The position numbers were made by a program, and so were the translations under genes. From JAICMB01 sp963795935 (lineage in GTDB: Bacteria > Acidobacteriota > Terriglobia > Bryobacterales > Bryobacteraceae), in the NCBI GenBank assembly GCA_963795935.1, contig CAWCJO010000004.1, forward strand, positions 372,001 to 436,000: DNA of 64,000 nt, in the 5' to 3' direction. Under the pieces are notes generated by a model. The model worked only from the letters and a program-made list of their open reading frames with translations, was not told where the DNA came from and made no database searches. Positions 1-9,017 of this stretch are shown piece after piece (position 1 is the stretch's first letter; every line of letters begins with the position of its first letter).

Positions 1-767
1 GAGGATTTGAGGGGCAGAGGGGGGGCGGTGGCATCGGTGGCTTTTTCGAGGTACTGCACCGTGACGGAGATGCGCCGGTTCGACGCGTTCTCCGGGTCGA
101 GCGGTTTGCGAAGACGCTGGTCGGCGAAGCCGCGCACCGCCGAAACCTGGTCCGTCCGCAGTCCGTTGGTTTGCATGAGCCGCCGCGCCGCGTTGGCGCG
201 ATCGGCCGAGAGCTCCCAATTGCCGTAATCGGTCCTGGCGGCATACGGCCGGGAATCGGTGTGCCCTTCAATCAGAATGCGGTTGGGCAGCTTCGCGATT
301 TCCTTGGCCAGCAGGGTCAACAGCTCTTCGCCGAATTGGCTGGGCCGCGGACTGCCGGACTCGAAGAAGACGCCCTTTTCGGTCTCCAGAAGCTCGATGC
401 GCAGACCTTCGCTGGTGATGGTCATCTCGACCTGGTCCTTGAGCTGTTGCAACTCGGGGACACGCTTCATCGCTTCGGCCAGCTTCTGCTGGATGTCGTG
501 CATGGACATGGTCGAAATATCGACGGTACGTCCCGTTCCCGGCCTGGCGTTTCCGGTTTCTTTGCCGTAGCCGCGCGGGTCGTTGAAATAGCCGCTCACG
601 GCCATGCGTACCGATTGACTGGTATTGACGATCCACAGCACGATGAAGAGGGCCATCATGGCGGTAACGAAATCGGCGTAAGCGACCTTCCATGCCCCGC
701 CGTGGGAGCCGCCATGGCCGCCTTTCTTGCGCTTAATGACGATGATGGGGGCGGCGCTATCGGACAT
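1..767 (-). CDS. motB: MotB-like flagellar motor stator protein (3' end cut by window)
   Basis: Stator subunit that anchors the MotA/MotB ion channel to peptidoglycan in the inner membrane. The reading begins ATG at 767 and runs open to the window edge (255 codons seen). It has a basic Lys-rich N-terminus, the plug/TM segment with AYADFVTAMMALFIVLW (the Asp in this segment is the family's ion-binding residue), a periplasmic linker, and an OmpA/MotB peptidoglycan-binding domain with the GHTDSRPY motif near residue 175 and a later ELSADRANAARR helix. It lies just downstream of motA on the same strand. No indel is visible. It could serve another MotAB-type energised machine, but classical MotB is the best match. 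Confidence 0.93.
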   Translation of the reverse strand, partial: MSDSAAPIIVIKRKKGGHGGSHGGAWKVAYADFVTAMMALFIVLWIVNTSQSVRMAVSGYFNDPRGYGKETGNARPGTGRTVDISTMSMHDIQQKLAEAMKRVPELQQLKDQVEMTITSEGLRIELLETEKGVFFESGSPRPSQFGEELLTLLAKEIAKLPNRILIEGHTDSRPYAARTDYGNWELSADRANAARRLMQTNGLRTDQVSAVRGFADQRLRKPLDPENASNRRISVTVQYLEKATDATAPPLPLKS

Positions 768-773
768 GTGGCG

Positions 774-1663
774 TCACGCCGCGGCGGCCGCTTCCGGGGC
801 GCGGCGGCGGCGTTGCCGCCACGGCAGGCCGTCTCCATGTCTTTAAAACTGGGACGGACCTCCGGAGGAATGGCGCGGCGCGCGAACTCGACCGCGAGAA
901 TGGGCGCGCTGCCGCGGACATAGGAGATGGCGGCGACGCGCAGCACGTTGTAATAGTGCGCTTCGGCGTCATTCAGCTTGCTCAGATTCGCCGCCAACGG
1001 CCCGACAAAGCCGTAGCAAAGCAAAATTCCCAGGAAGGTGCCAACCAGCGCGGCCGCGACCTTGTGGCCGATTTCTTCCGGCGGCCCTCCGATAGCGCCC
1101 ATCGAAATCACGACGCCCAAGACCGCCGCCACGATGCCCAAGCCGGGGAGGGAATCGGCCAGCGTGGAAAGCGCGTTCACGGGCACGTTAGCCTCCTGGT
1201 GACGGATTTCCATATCCAGTTCCATCATCTGGTCCAACTCGAAGTGTCCAATCCCGCCACTGATGGACATACGCAGGCTGTCGCAAAGAAAGTGGACTGC
1301 CTCGATGTCTTTCAGGAAGCCCGGATATTTTGAAAACACGGGACTCTTATCCGGCTCCTCGATGTCGGCCTCCAGCTTTACCATTCCGTTTTTCCGCGCG
1401 TAGGTAAAGAGTTCGTTGGCCATCGTCAAGGTTGTCAGATAAAAGGCTTCATCGTACTTTCCCGGCTTGAACACCGCGCCGACGACGCCGAGCAGCTTGC
1501 GGATGACCGGCAGAGGGTTGGCGATCAGCGCGGTACCGGCGGCCGCCCCGGCGATAATCAGCAGTTCGGCGGGCTGGAGCAGGACCGCGATATGGCCATG
1601 CTCCATGAGGTAACCGCCCAGGATTGCCGCGACGACGACTAGCGCTCCGATGATTGCAAACAT
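774..1663 (-). CDS. motA: MotA flagellar motor stator protein (frameshift near its end)
   Basis: Four-TM proton channel subunit of the flagellar stator. It starts ATG at 1663 (MFAIIGALVVVAAILGGYL), with the TM pair ADSLPGLGIVAAVLGVV / LVGTFLGILLCYGFVGPL typical of MotA and the conserved C-terminal VRPSFKDME element. As written, the frame runs past the start of motB to 656 with an Arg/Pro-rich tail unlike MotA. Adding one C to the run near 815-822 restores a short Ala-rich tail ending at the TGA at 774, seven bases before the motB ATG. I therefore give 774 as the likely end; read literally, the open frame ends at 656. Confidence 0.9.
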
Positions 1664-1808
1664 TGTGCGGTATTCGACAAAAGTCTCTTATCGGCCGAAA
1701 TGTAGGGGACGTGAATCGCGCCAGGGCGGCGGCTGAAGCTGGCCCGGCTGAAACACTGTGGCGGGGGAGCGAATCCAACCAGCGGGCGAACGCGCCCCGG
1801 AGTTCCCC

Positions 1809-2237
1809 ATGAAAATTTCCTTCCTGATCGGTCGCGCCGTTTTTGGCGGCTTTTTCATCTATAGCGGAATCAACCATTTCCGGAACTTGAAAGGGATGTC
1901 GCAGTATGCCGCGGCGAAGAACATGCCGTTGCCGGAAGCCGCCGTAGCAGTGTCCGGCGCGATGCTGTTGCTGGGCGGGAGCAGCATCCTGTTGGGTATC
2001 AAGCCGAAGTTCGGGGCCGCCGCGATCCTGGCGTTTCTAGCCGCGGCTTCGCCCGCAATGCACGATTTCTGGCAGGCCCAGGATCCGCAGCAACGTCAGA
2101 ACGACATGATCCACTTCAGCAAGAATATGGCGTTGCTAGGGGCGGCGGCCGCGCTGATGGGCGTCGAGGAGCCGTGGCCGTGGAGCGTTCCGGTGGCGCA
2201 GCCGGCGTCGAGCGGGCTGGCCGCGCGCGCGGCGTAG
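1809..2237 (+). CDS. DoxX family membrane protein
   Basis: 142-residue integral membrane protein starting MKISFLIGRAVFGGFFIYSG, with the GINHF motif and four predicted TM helices, matching the DoxX/SURF4-like family. The in-frame opening extends to 1758 but has no membrane-protein character before the ATG at 1809, so that ATG is chosen. DoxX proteins are linked to quinone and sulfur redox or membrane stress functions, but the role here is unknown. It is divergent from motA across a 145-base gap and co-directional with the binding-protein gene that follows. Confidence 0.8.
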   Translation: MKISFLIGRAVFGGFFIYSGINHFRNLKGMSQYAAAKNMPLPEAAVAVSGAMLLLGGSSILLGIKPKFGAAAILAFLAAASPAMHDFWQAQDPQQRQNDMIHFSKNMALLGAAAALMGVEEPWPWSVPVAQPASSGLAARAA

Positions 2238-2363
2238 CGGCGGGAAGAGGAGCGCGCTGGACGGAGCGGCCGGGTCGCTGGTACGTCGCGATTCGCCAAT
2301 CGCCGCGAAGTGGAAGCGCGCGGGGCGGTAAACCGCCGACACGCGCGCGATCTACAATTCGGC

Positions 2364-3219
2364 ATGGGGCGCGATTTTCCGCAGCGCATCGTCTGTCTGA
2401 CGGAGGAGACCACCGAGACGCTTTATTTGCTCGGCCAGGAGCATCGCATCGTGGGCGTGTCGGGGTATACGGCGCGTCCACCCGCGGCGCGCCGGAAGCC
2501 GAAAGTTTCGGCCTACATTAACGCGAAATTCGATAAGATCGTGGAGCTTCGGCCGGACTTGGTACTGGCCTTCTCCGATCTACAGGCCGAAATCGTGCGC
2601 GAGTTGCTGCTGCGCGGCCTGAATGTATTCGCGTTCAATCAACGCAGCATCGCGGAGATTTTCGACATGATTGCGGCGCTGGCGGGAATTACGGGCGTGC
2701 CGGACAAAGGAGCGGCGCTGATCGAGGAGTTGCAGCGGGGGCTGGACGCCATTGCCGCCGCGGCCGCAGCAATTCCCGCGCCGTCCCCGCGTTTTCTTCG
2801 AGGAGTGGAACGACCCGCTCATCGGCGGAATTCGCTGGGTCGAAGAACTCCTCGAGATCGCCGGCGGCGAGCCGCTCTTCCCCGAAATTCGCGAGGGGCG
2901 CTCCGCAAGAGAGCGGACGCTCGATCCCGTTGCGGTGGCCGCGCGCGATCCGGAAATCGTCATCGCCTCATGGTGCGGCCGCAAGGTGAACAAGGACGCG
3001 ATCCGCTCGCGCCCGGGCTGGTCCTCTACCACGGCCGTGCGCGAGAACCGCATTTACGAAATCAAGTCCACGTATATTCTGCAACCCGGACCGGCATCGC
3101 TCACCGAAGGCGTCCGGCAATTGCACGCGATTCTGGCGTACTGCGCGGGAATTCCCGTTCCGGGCCCGCTTGCGCCCGCCGAGCGGCTGGATGCGGATCT
3201 CGCTGCTCAGGGCCGCTGA
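2364..3219 (+). CDS. BtuF/FepB-like cobalamin or iron-siderophore binding protein (frameshifted)
   Basis: Class III periplasmic-binding-protein fold. The N-terminal lobe reads RIVCLTEETTETLYLLG, then IVELRPDLVLAFSDLQ and the long connecting helix. The C-terminal lobe reads VFFEEWNDPLIGGIRWVEEL, then DPEIVIASWCGRK. The two lobes lie in different frames; removing one base between 2755 and 2795 joins them. The ATG at 2364 gives no clear signal peptide, which is odd for a periplasmic protein, and no BtuC/BtuD partner lies nearby. Such orphan proteins are often annotated 'cobalamin-binding protein'. The substrate is not proven by sequence. The 3' end overlaps the converging hydrolase gene by 13 bases. 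Confidence 0.75.
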
Positions 3220-4095
3220 TCTAGCTCCCGCTTCAGCCAGGCGATCATGTGTTCTTTGTAGGACGTCAGGTGATCGGCTTCCCACCAGCGTATCCCATGC
3301 CCTCCGCCCTCGACCGGATACAGCTCGCAGACGCCGCCGGCCTGGCGCACTTTGGCGCACATCTCCCGCGATTGCTCAAACGGCACCAGAGTATCGGCGG
3401 TCCCGTGAATCAGCAGAAAGGGAGGCGCATCGGGACGCACCCAGTAAACCGGCGAAATATCGCGCAATCCCGCGAGCAGCAGCTCTGCAAAGGGCGTGCC
3501 TTTTACCGCCCGGCGCAAGGAATCCGGAATCTGCGGCGATGTCTCCGCCAACTGCACCAGATCGCTGGGGCTGTAGAGCGCCACGACGGCGCGCACCGCC
3601 CCGTTCGGTCCCGGCTTGAGCGCCGCCATGGATGCCAATTGCGCGCCAGCCGACTCGCCTATGAGGGCGATGCGGTCAGGATCGACACGGTATTCGGAAG
3701 CATGGCCCTTGACGTAAGAAACGGCCTGTCGGACATCGTCCACGGCGCCGCCGAGCAGCAACGCCGACTGGATGGCGCCTTCGGCGGCGGAGCCGTTGCA
3801 GCTCGTTTGCCAGCCGGTAGCTGATCGAAAACCACGCAAATCCCGCGTCCGACAAGGGCTGAAATAAAGGTTGCACGGAGTTCTGCCGGTCGCCGCGAAT
3901 CCATCCGCCGCCATGCACGATGATGGCGGCCGGAAACGGACCGGGGCCATCGGGAATGTGAGCATCCATTCGCAGGCTGACCCCCCCGGCGGTTCCGTAC
4001 TCGATGTTTTCACGGGACTCGGCGGGGGCCGCTGCAAGTTGTATCGGCATGGCTGTAACGACCAGGAAAGTACACCAGACATTCGGCTTAAACAT
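3207..4095 (-). CDS. Secreted alpha/beta hydrolase (BD-FAE/acetyl-esterase type, frameshifted)
   Basis: Carboxylesterase-like enzyme of about 295 residues. It begins ATG at 4095 with a signal-like hydrophobic stretch ending PIQLAAAPAES. It shows the oxyanion-hole motif IIVHGGGW near residue 58, the nucleophile elbow GESAGAQ, the acid region HGTADTLVP and a C-terminal GGGHG carrying the catalytic His. The N-terminal part (to YRLANELQR) and the rest (from AAEGAIQSALLLGG) are in different frames, joined by removing one base at about 3780-3810. It probably acts on acetylated or feruloylated polysaccharide, inferred only from family. It converges with the binding-protein gene. Confidence 0.85.
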
Positions 4096-4306
4096 TGAAT
4101 CTCAATAGACGTACGCCGTCCCGCTCCGGTTCAGGCGCTCCGGGAACTCAAATGGAGCAAAAAACTCCCGCCGTGACGATCCTCGGGCGGCAAAATGTAC
4201 CCGGGTGAGGTTCGAGAGAGCCTGGAAACCATGCTGGCAAATACGTTTATTTGGACAACGACATGCTGATTACCAAAAATACGTGAAGGCGTAACCCGGG
4301 GCAATT

Positions 4307-4747
4307 ATGGGTGCATATATCCGCCCGATTGAAGTTTTGCTTGTTGAAGACAATCCGGCCGATGTGCGCCTGACTCAGGAAGCTTTCAAAGAGGGCCGCG
4401 TCACGAACCATTTGAACGTGGTGAACGACGGCGTGGAGGCCATGGATTTCCTGCACCGCGAAGGGAAGTACACCGCCGCGCCCCGTCCGGATCTGATTCT
4501 CCTCGATCTCAACCTGCCGCGTAAGAACGGCCGCGAAGTTCTGGAGGAGATCAAGGCCGATCCCAGCCTGCGCCGCATTCCGGTGATGATTCTGAGCACC
4601 TCGCGCGCGGACCAGGACCTGCACGGGGCTTACAATCTTCACGCCAATTGCTATATCGCCAAGCCCGTCGACCTGGATCAGTTTCTGAATGTGGTCCGCT
4701 CGATTGAACATTTCTGGTTCAACATCGTTACTTTGCCGTCGGACTGA
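4307..4747 (+). CDS. Single-domain response regulator (Rcp1/CheY-like)
   Basis: 146-residue receiver domain with no output domain. Visible are the acidic pair VEDNP (E14/D15), the phospho-acceptor D67 in LILLDLNLP, the switch Ser/Thr in ILSTS (97-99) and K119 in AKPVD. The FLHREGKY insertion and the NCYIAKP signature resemble the cyanobacterial Rcp1 group that partners phytochrome-type histidine kinases. No kinase lies beside it, so the partner is unknown. It stands alone on the plus strand after a 211-base gap in which I see no gene. Confidence 0.9.
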   Translation: MGAYIRPIEVLLVEDNPADVRLTQEAFKEGRVTNHLNVVNDGVEAMDFLHREGKYTAAPRPDLILLDLNLPRKNGREVLEEIKADPSLRRIPVMILSTSRADQDLHGAYNLHANCYIAKPVDLDQFLNVVRSIEHFWFNIVTLPSD

Positions 4748-4782
4748 AGCGCCTTAGACCACCACGCGAAAGTGCTGCTACG

Positions 4783-5892
4783 ATGAAGAGTGGGATGCCG
4801 CTGGTACCCCCATCGATTGAATCTTTACGGCCCTACGAGGCGGGCCGGAGTATCGAAGAGGTGCGGCGCGAGTTCGGTCTCACGAGCGTCGCCAAGCTGG
4901 CCTCGAACGAAAATCCCCTGGGCGCTTCGCCGCTGGCGATCGAGGCGATTCGAAACAGCCTGGAGCGGCTGAATCTGTATACCAACGGCGGCCTCGATTT
5001 GCGCCGCGTGCTGGCGCGCGAGTTCGACCTGAAAATTGAAAACGTCATCGCGGGCAGCGGCTCGGAAGGCATCATGTCGAACATCATCCGCACGTTCCTG
5101 TGCGATGAGGATGAGGTGCTCACTACCGAAGCGGCCTTCATCGGCTTTCAGGTGCTGGCGAAATCGCGCGGCGTGCGCTATCGTACCGTCCCTTATAAGG
5201 ACTGGCACTACGATCTCGACGCTCTCGGCCGCGAGATCAACGAGCGCACCAAGATCGTCTATCTGGCGAACCCGAACAACCCCACGGGGACGATCTTCAG
5301 CAGGCACGAATTCGACGAATTCTATAAGCGCGTCCCGGATCGCGTTCTGATTATTCTCGACGAGGCATACTTCGAGTACGCCAAGGACAATCCGCGCTAT
5401 CCCGACTCGATGCATTATCGCTATGACAACGTGATCACGCTGCGGACATTCTCGAAGGTCTATGGCTTGGCGGGGGTGCGCATCGGTTACGGATTCGCGC
5501 ACGAAGAGCTGATCGCGAATCTGCTCAAAGTGAAGCTGCCGTTTGAGCCGAGCACGCTGGCGCAGGCGGCCGGCATCGGGGCGCTGGGCGACAAGGAATT
5601 TCTGCATCGCTCGCTGGAGTTGAACGCGCGCGGGTTGAAGTTTATTTCGCAATCTCTGCGCGAGATGGGGTTCACGGTGGTCCCATCGGAAGCGAACTTC
5701 GCGATGGTGGCGCTGGCAGTCGGGGAGCAGGCCGCGCAGATGACGCGCGATCTGCTGGCGCAGGGGATCATCATACGGCCGCTTGCGAGTTTCGGCCTGC
5801 CGCACTGCGTGCGCATTTCGACGGGCAACGACGAGGAAAACGAGCGCTGCGTGGAGGCCATTCAAAAGCTTGCGGTCACGGCGGGAGTTTAG
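4783..5892 (+). CDS. hisC: HisC-like PLP aminotransferase (histidinol-phosphate or aromatic)
   Basis: 369-residue fold-type I aminotransferase. The N-terminal LASNENPLGAS motif, ANPNNPTGT loop, LDEAYFEY and Schiff-base lysine in TFSKVYGLAG, followed by GVRIGYG, are all typical of HisC. An alternative ATG lies at 4795; 4783 is the first in-frame start. It is followed 13 bases later by 4-hydroxyphenylpyruvate dioxygenase and no his genes are present. It may therefore act as a tyrosine/phenylalanine aminotransferase feeding that enzyme (inference from context; HisC-family members are known to accept aromatic substrates). Confidence 0.9.
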   Translation: MKSGMPLVPPSIESLRPYEAGRSIEEVRREFGLTSVAKLASNENPLGASPLAIEAIRNSLERLNLYTNGGLDLRRVLAREFDLKIENVIAGSGSEGIMSNIIRTFLCDEDEVLTTEAAFIGFQVLAKSRGVRYRTVPYKDWHYDLDALGREINERTKIVYLANPNNPTGTIFSRHEFDEFYKRVPDRVLIILDEAYFEYAKDNPRYPDSMHYRYDNVITLRTFSKVYGLAGVRIGYGFAHEELIANLLKVKLPFEPSTLAQAAGIGALGDKEFLHRSLELNARGLKFISQSLREMGFTVVPSEANFAMVALAVGEQAAQMTRDLLAQGIIIRPLASFGLPHCVRISTGNDEENERCVEAIQKLAVTAGV

Positions 5893-5893
5893 T

Positions 5894-5900
5894 GAAGGAG
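5894..5900 (+). promoter_or_regulatory. Ribosome binding site deciding the hppD start
   Basis: GAAGGAG, a strong Shine-Dalgarno match, sits five bases before an ATG at 5906. That ATG is one frame away from the body of hppD. The in-frame GTG at 5922 has no such site. This argues that the native start is 5906 and that one extra base lies between about 5909 and 5930. Confidence 0.7.
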
Positions 5901-5905
5901 CAAAT

Positions 5906-7037
5906 ATGCAACTGACGGAGAGTGTGGTCGAAAGAGGCGCGCGAACAGGATTTCCTGCCGCTCAACGGCACGGATTACGTCGAATTTTACGTCGGCAACG
6001 CCAAGCAGGCCGCGTATTACTACCGCGCGGCGTTCGGCATGAGGCTGGCGGCCTACCGCGGCCCGGAGACCGGCACGCGCGACCGCGTCTCGTATGTCGT
6101 CGAGCAGAACAAAATCCGGTTCGTCCTCACGACGCCTCTGCATGCGCACAATCCAATCGCGGACCACATTTACGCGCATGGCGACGGCGTGCATGAGATC
6201 GCGTTGTGGGTGGACGATGCCGCGGCGGCTTACGAGGAAACGACCAAGCGCGGCGCGCGCGGACTGGAGAAGCCGGCGCGCTTCGGCGATTCTCAGGGCG
6301 AAGTCTGCATTTCATCGATCGCCGCTTATGGCGACACGGTCCACTCCTTCATCGAGCGCCGCGATTATCGCGGAGCCTTCCTGCCGGGCTTCGCCGCCGT
6401 GGAAGCGGACGATCCCGTTTCCCGCGCGGTTGGTCTTAAGCACATCGACCATATGGTCGCCAACGTCGGCTGGGGCGAAATGAATAAGTGGGTCGATTTT
6501 TATCGCGACGTGATGGGCTTTCGCCTCTATCAGCATTTCGACGACAAGGACATCAGCACGGAATATTCGGCGCTGATGTCGAAGGTGATGGCCAACGGAA
6601 ACGATCGCGTGAAATTTCCCATCAATGAACCCGCCGAGGGCCGCAGGAAATCGCAGATCGAGGAGTATCTGGAATTCTATCAAGGCCCCGGCGTGCAGCA
6701 CATCGCCATGGCGACCGATGACATCGTCCGCAGCGTGTCGGCGCTGCGCTCCCAGGGCGTCGAATTTTTGCGCGTGCCGACGGCCTATTATGAGGATCTC
6801 GAAAAGCGCTGTGGAAAGATCGACGAGCCCATCGATGCGCTGGCCGAGCTGGGCGTACTGGTGGATCGCGACGACGAAGGCTACATGCTGCAGATCTTCA
6901 CGAAGCCGGTGGAGGACCGTCCCACGCTGTTCTACGAGATCATCCAGCGCAAAGGCAGCCGCAGCTTCGGGAAAGGCAATTTCAAGGCCCTGTTCGAGGC
7001 CATCGAGCGCGAGCAGGCCGCGCGCGGCAATCTGTAA
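5906..7037 (+). CDS. hppD: 4-hydroxyphenylpyruvate dioxygenase
   Basis: Fe(II) dioxygenase converting 4-hydroxyphenylpyruvate to homogentisate in tyrosine breakdown; cytosolic. Two vicinal-oxygen-chelate domains: N-terminal TDYVEFYVGNAKQAAYYY and catalytic C-terminal GLKHIDHMV. The three expected iron ligands are visible: His in KHIDH, His in GVQHIAM and Glu in LFYEIIQR near the end, together with the C-terminal FGKGNFKALF helix. The uninterrupted frame opens at GTG 5922. The strong ribosome site and the ATG at 5906 suggest one inserted base in the first codons. No homogentisate dioxygenase is nearby. Confidence 0.95.
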
Positions 7038-7059
7038 TCTGTACTATCATGGCCCTGCG

Positions 7060-8223
7060 ATGGGCCGCGTTCTATTCCTGCTCGCATCATTTGCCGCGCT
7101 GGGGCGGACGGAGACGCTCCCGGCCGGCGCCATCTGCCACAAGGTCGGAGACACCTATAAAAACCTGCGCGTCTATCAATTCGCGGCGCGGCAAACGTTT
7201 GAGTACAGCGCCCGCGGCGCCATGAGCTCGCGGGAGATCTTTTTCTCACTCGCGGCCGTGAAGCCGGAAAGAATCAGGCTCACCGTCAAGGACCCCGACC
7301 GCGAGCTGATCGTCGTCAGCGACGGCGAGACGACTTGGCGTTATCTCCCGAAAACGAAGCAATACACAAAGGAATCGTCCGCCGCCCTCGAAGACGGCGA
7401 CGAGACCGCGAATCAGCCGTCACAGGACGCCGTCGATCCGCTGACCGTGGCTCAAAACACGCTTGTAAATCGCTATGCCGGCTTGGCTCGCTACGCCTCC
7501 GCCGCCACGCTCGCGCGCGAGGAGCGCATCAAAATCGAGGGCGATAAAGTGGACTGCTACGTCCTCCAGATTCGCCTGTCCGATCGAATGGAGGAGCTGT
7601 GGATCGACAAGCGGCGGTTTCTCGTCCTGCGTCATATTGACACCGCTAAGGCCGAGCGCGGCGGTGTCCCCATTGCCGTGAAGGTCACCCTAACTTTCAA
7701 GGAGGCCGACATTTCCACGACTCCCGAAAACGGCCTTTTCGCCTTCACGCCGCCGCCCAACGCGGTCGAGGCGCAAACGCTGAATCTTCCCGGCGAGCGG
7801 ATTAACCTGACGGGCCGCATCGCGCAGGATTTCACTCTCAAAGCGCTGGAGGGTGGCAAGGTGACCTTGAGCGATCTGCGCGGCAAGGTCGTCCTGCTCG
7901 ATTTTTGGGCGACTTGGTGTCCGCCCTGCCGCAAGGAGCTGCCCAGCATCGAGAAGCTGCATCGCGAGTTCAAGGACAAGGACCTCGTCGTCCTGGGAAT
8001 CGACGACGAGGACAGCGGCACGGTGAAAGGATTTCTCAAGAAAAACGAATACAGCATTCCCGTGCTCCTGGATTCGCGGCAGGAGGTCCATCGCATGTAT
8101 GGAGCGCGCGCCATTCCTACCGTAATCGTGATCGGCCGCGATGGCGTCATCAAGGCGCACTACGTCGGCGGCCGCGGCGAAGCGGATCTGCTGGCGGCCT
8201 TGAAAATCGCGGGGATCGAGTAG
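7060..8223 (+). CDS. Secreted thioredoxin-fold protein with N-terminal DUF2092/LolA-like domain
   Basis: 387-residue protein. The ATG at 7060 gives a short hydrophobic leader (MGRVLFLLASFAALGRTE). Residues of about 30-240 resemble the DUF2092/outer-membrane-lipoprotein-carrier-like beta fold (YSARGAMSSREIFFSLAAV, WIDKRRFLVLRHI). Residues of about 250-387 are a TlpA/ResA-type thioredoxin domain with active site WCPPC in LDFWATWCPPC, then the cis-Pro segment ARAIPTVIVI. Expected to act as an extracytoplasmic thiol:disulfide reductase. This fusion recurs in Acidobacteria. The next gene starts two bases after its stop. Confidence 0.82.
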   Translation: MGRVLFLLASFAALGRTETLPAGAICHKVGDTYKNLRVYQFAARQTFEYSARGAMSSREIFFSLAAVKPERIRLTVKDPDRELIVVSDGETTWRYLPKTKQYTKESSAALEDGDETANQPSQDAVDPLTVAQNTLVNRYAGLARYASAATLAREERIKIEGDKVDCYVLQIRLSDRMEELWIDKRRFLVLRHIDTAKAERGGVPIAVKVTLTFKEADISTTPENGLFAFTPPPNAVEAQTLNLPGERINLTGRIAQDFTLKALEGGKVTLSDLRGKVVLLDFWATWCPPCRKELPSIEKLHREFKDKDLVVLGIDDEDSGTVKGFLKKNEYSIPVLLDSRQEVHRMYGARAIPTVIVIGRDGVIKAHYVGGRGEADLLAALKIAGIE

Positions 8224-8225
8224 CG

Positions 8226-9017
8226 TTGGATTTCACCTGCAACGTCTGCTCCACGCTGAATTCAGGCGTTGAGGAATTCGGCCGTGAAATTCCGAGCTGT
8301 GCCGGATGCGGCTCCTCCGTCCGCATCCGGGCGCTGTTGTACGCTTTCTCGCGGGAGTTGTTCGGCGCCGCTCTCGAGCTGCGCGATTTTCCTTCCATCA
8401 AAAGCCTTCGCGGCGCCGGGATGACGGACTCGGATTCTTACGCCGATACGCTGGCCCGCAAGTTCGATTACAGGAATACGTTTTTCGACCGCGAGCCCGC
8501 CCTCGACATCGCCGAAATCGACCCGCGGGAGGAGGGGACGCTCGATTTTCTGATTTCCAGCGAGGTTTTCGAGCATGTGCGGCCGCCGTTGGAAAAAGCG
8601 CTCGAAAACGCCTGCCGTCTGTTGCGCCCCAACGGCATCCTGCTGCTGACCGTGCCTTATGCGCCGGAAGGCCCCGCGAGCGAACATTTCCCGCAACTCG
8701 CCGATTTCGGCATCGCGAACCTGCGCAGCGGCGCAATACTTGTAAATCGAACCTCCGCGGGCGAGCTGCAGGTATACGACAAGCTGCTGTTCCACGGCGG
8801 CAGCGGCTCAACGCTCGAGATGCGCCGGCTCAACGAGGACGAACTGCGGCGCACTCTGCTGGCCGCGGGCTTCAGCAGCTTGCGTTTTTACTGCGAAGAC
8901 TACGCGCCCTTCGGAATTCGCAATGCCGAAACATGGTCCCTTCCGATCGCCGCCCGCAAGCTGCCGTTTTACTTTGAGCGAAACCGCGCGAGCGGAGTTG
9001 ATGCAGCAGTTCGGTGA
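8226..9017 (+). CDS. SAM-dependent methyltransferase with N-terminal Cys4 motif
   Basis: 263 residues from a TTG start two bases after the preceding stop; no ATG or GTG is better placed. The N-terminus carries CNVC and CAGC, a possible zinc knuckle. The centre has a class I methyltransferase core with LDFLISSEVFEHV (the 'E/HV' post-IV motif common in SAM methyltransferases) and RLLRPNGILLLTVPY. It resembles methyltransferases found among cell-surface glycan genes. Its 3' end overlaps the following coiled-coil gene by 17 bases, so the two are probably co-translated. Substrate unknown. Confidence 0.78.
   Translation: MDFTCNVCSTLNSGVEEFGREIPSCAGCGSSVRIRALLYAFSRELFGAALELRDFPSIKSLRGAGMTDSDSYADTLARKFDYRNTFFDREPALDIAEIDPREEGTLDFLISSEVFEHVRPPLEKALENACRLLRPNGILLLTVPYAPEGPASEHFPQLADFGIANLRSGAILVNRTSAGELQVYDKLLFHGGSGSTLEMRRLNEDELRRTLLAAGFSSLRFYCEDYAPFGIRNAETWSLPIAARKLPFYFERNRASGVDAAVR

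Noticed and set aside
4825..5865. A 346-codon minus-strand frame opposite the aminotransferase
   Set aside because: Antisense of a gene with full PLP-enzyme motifs.
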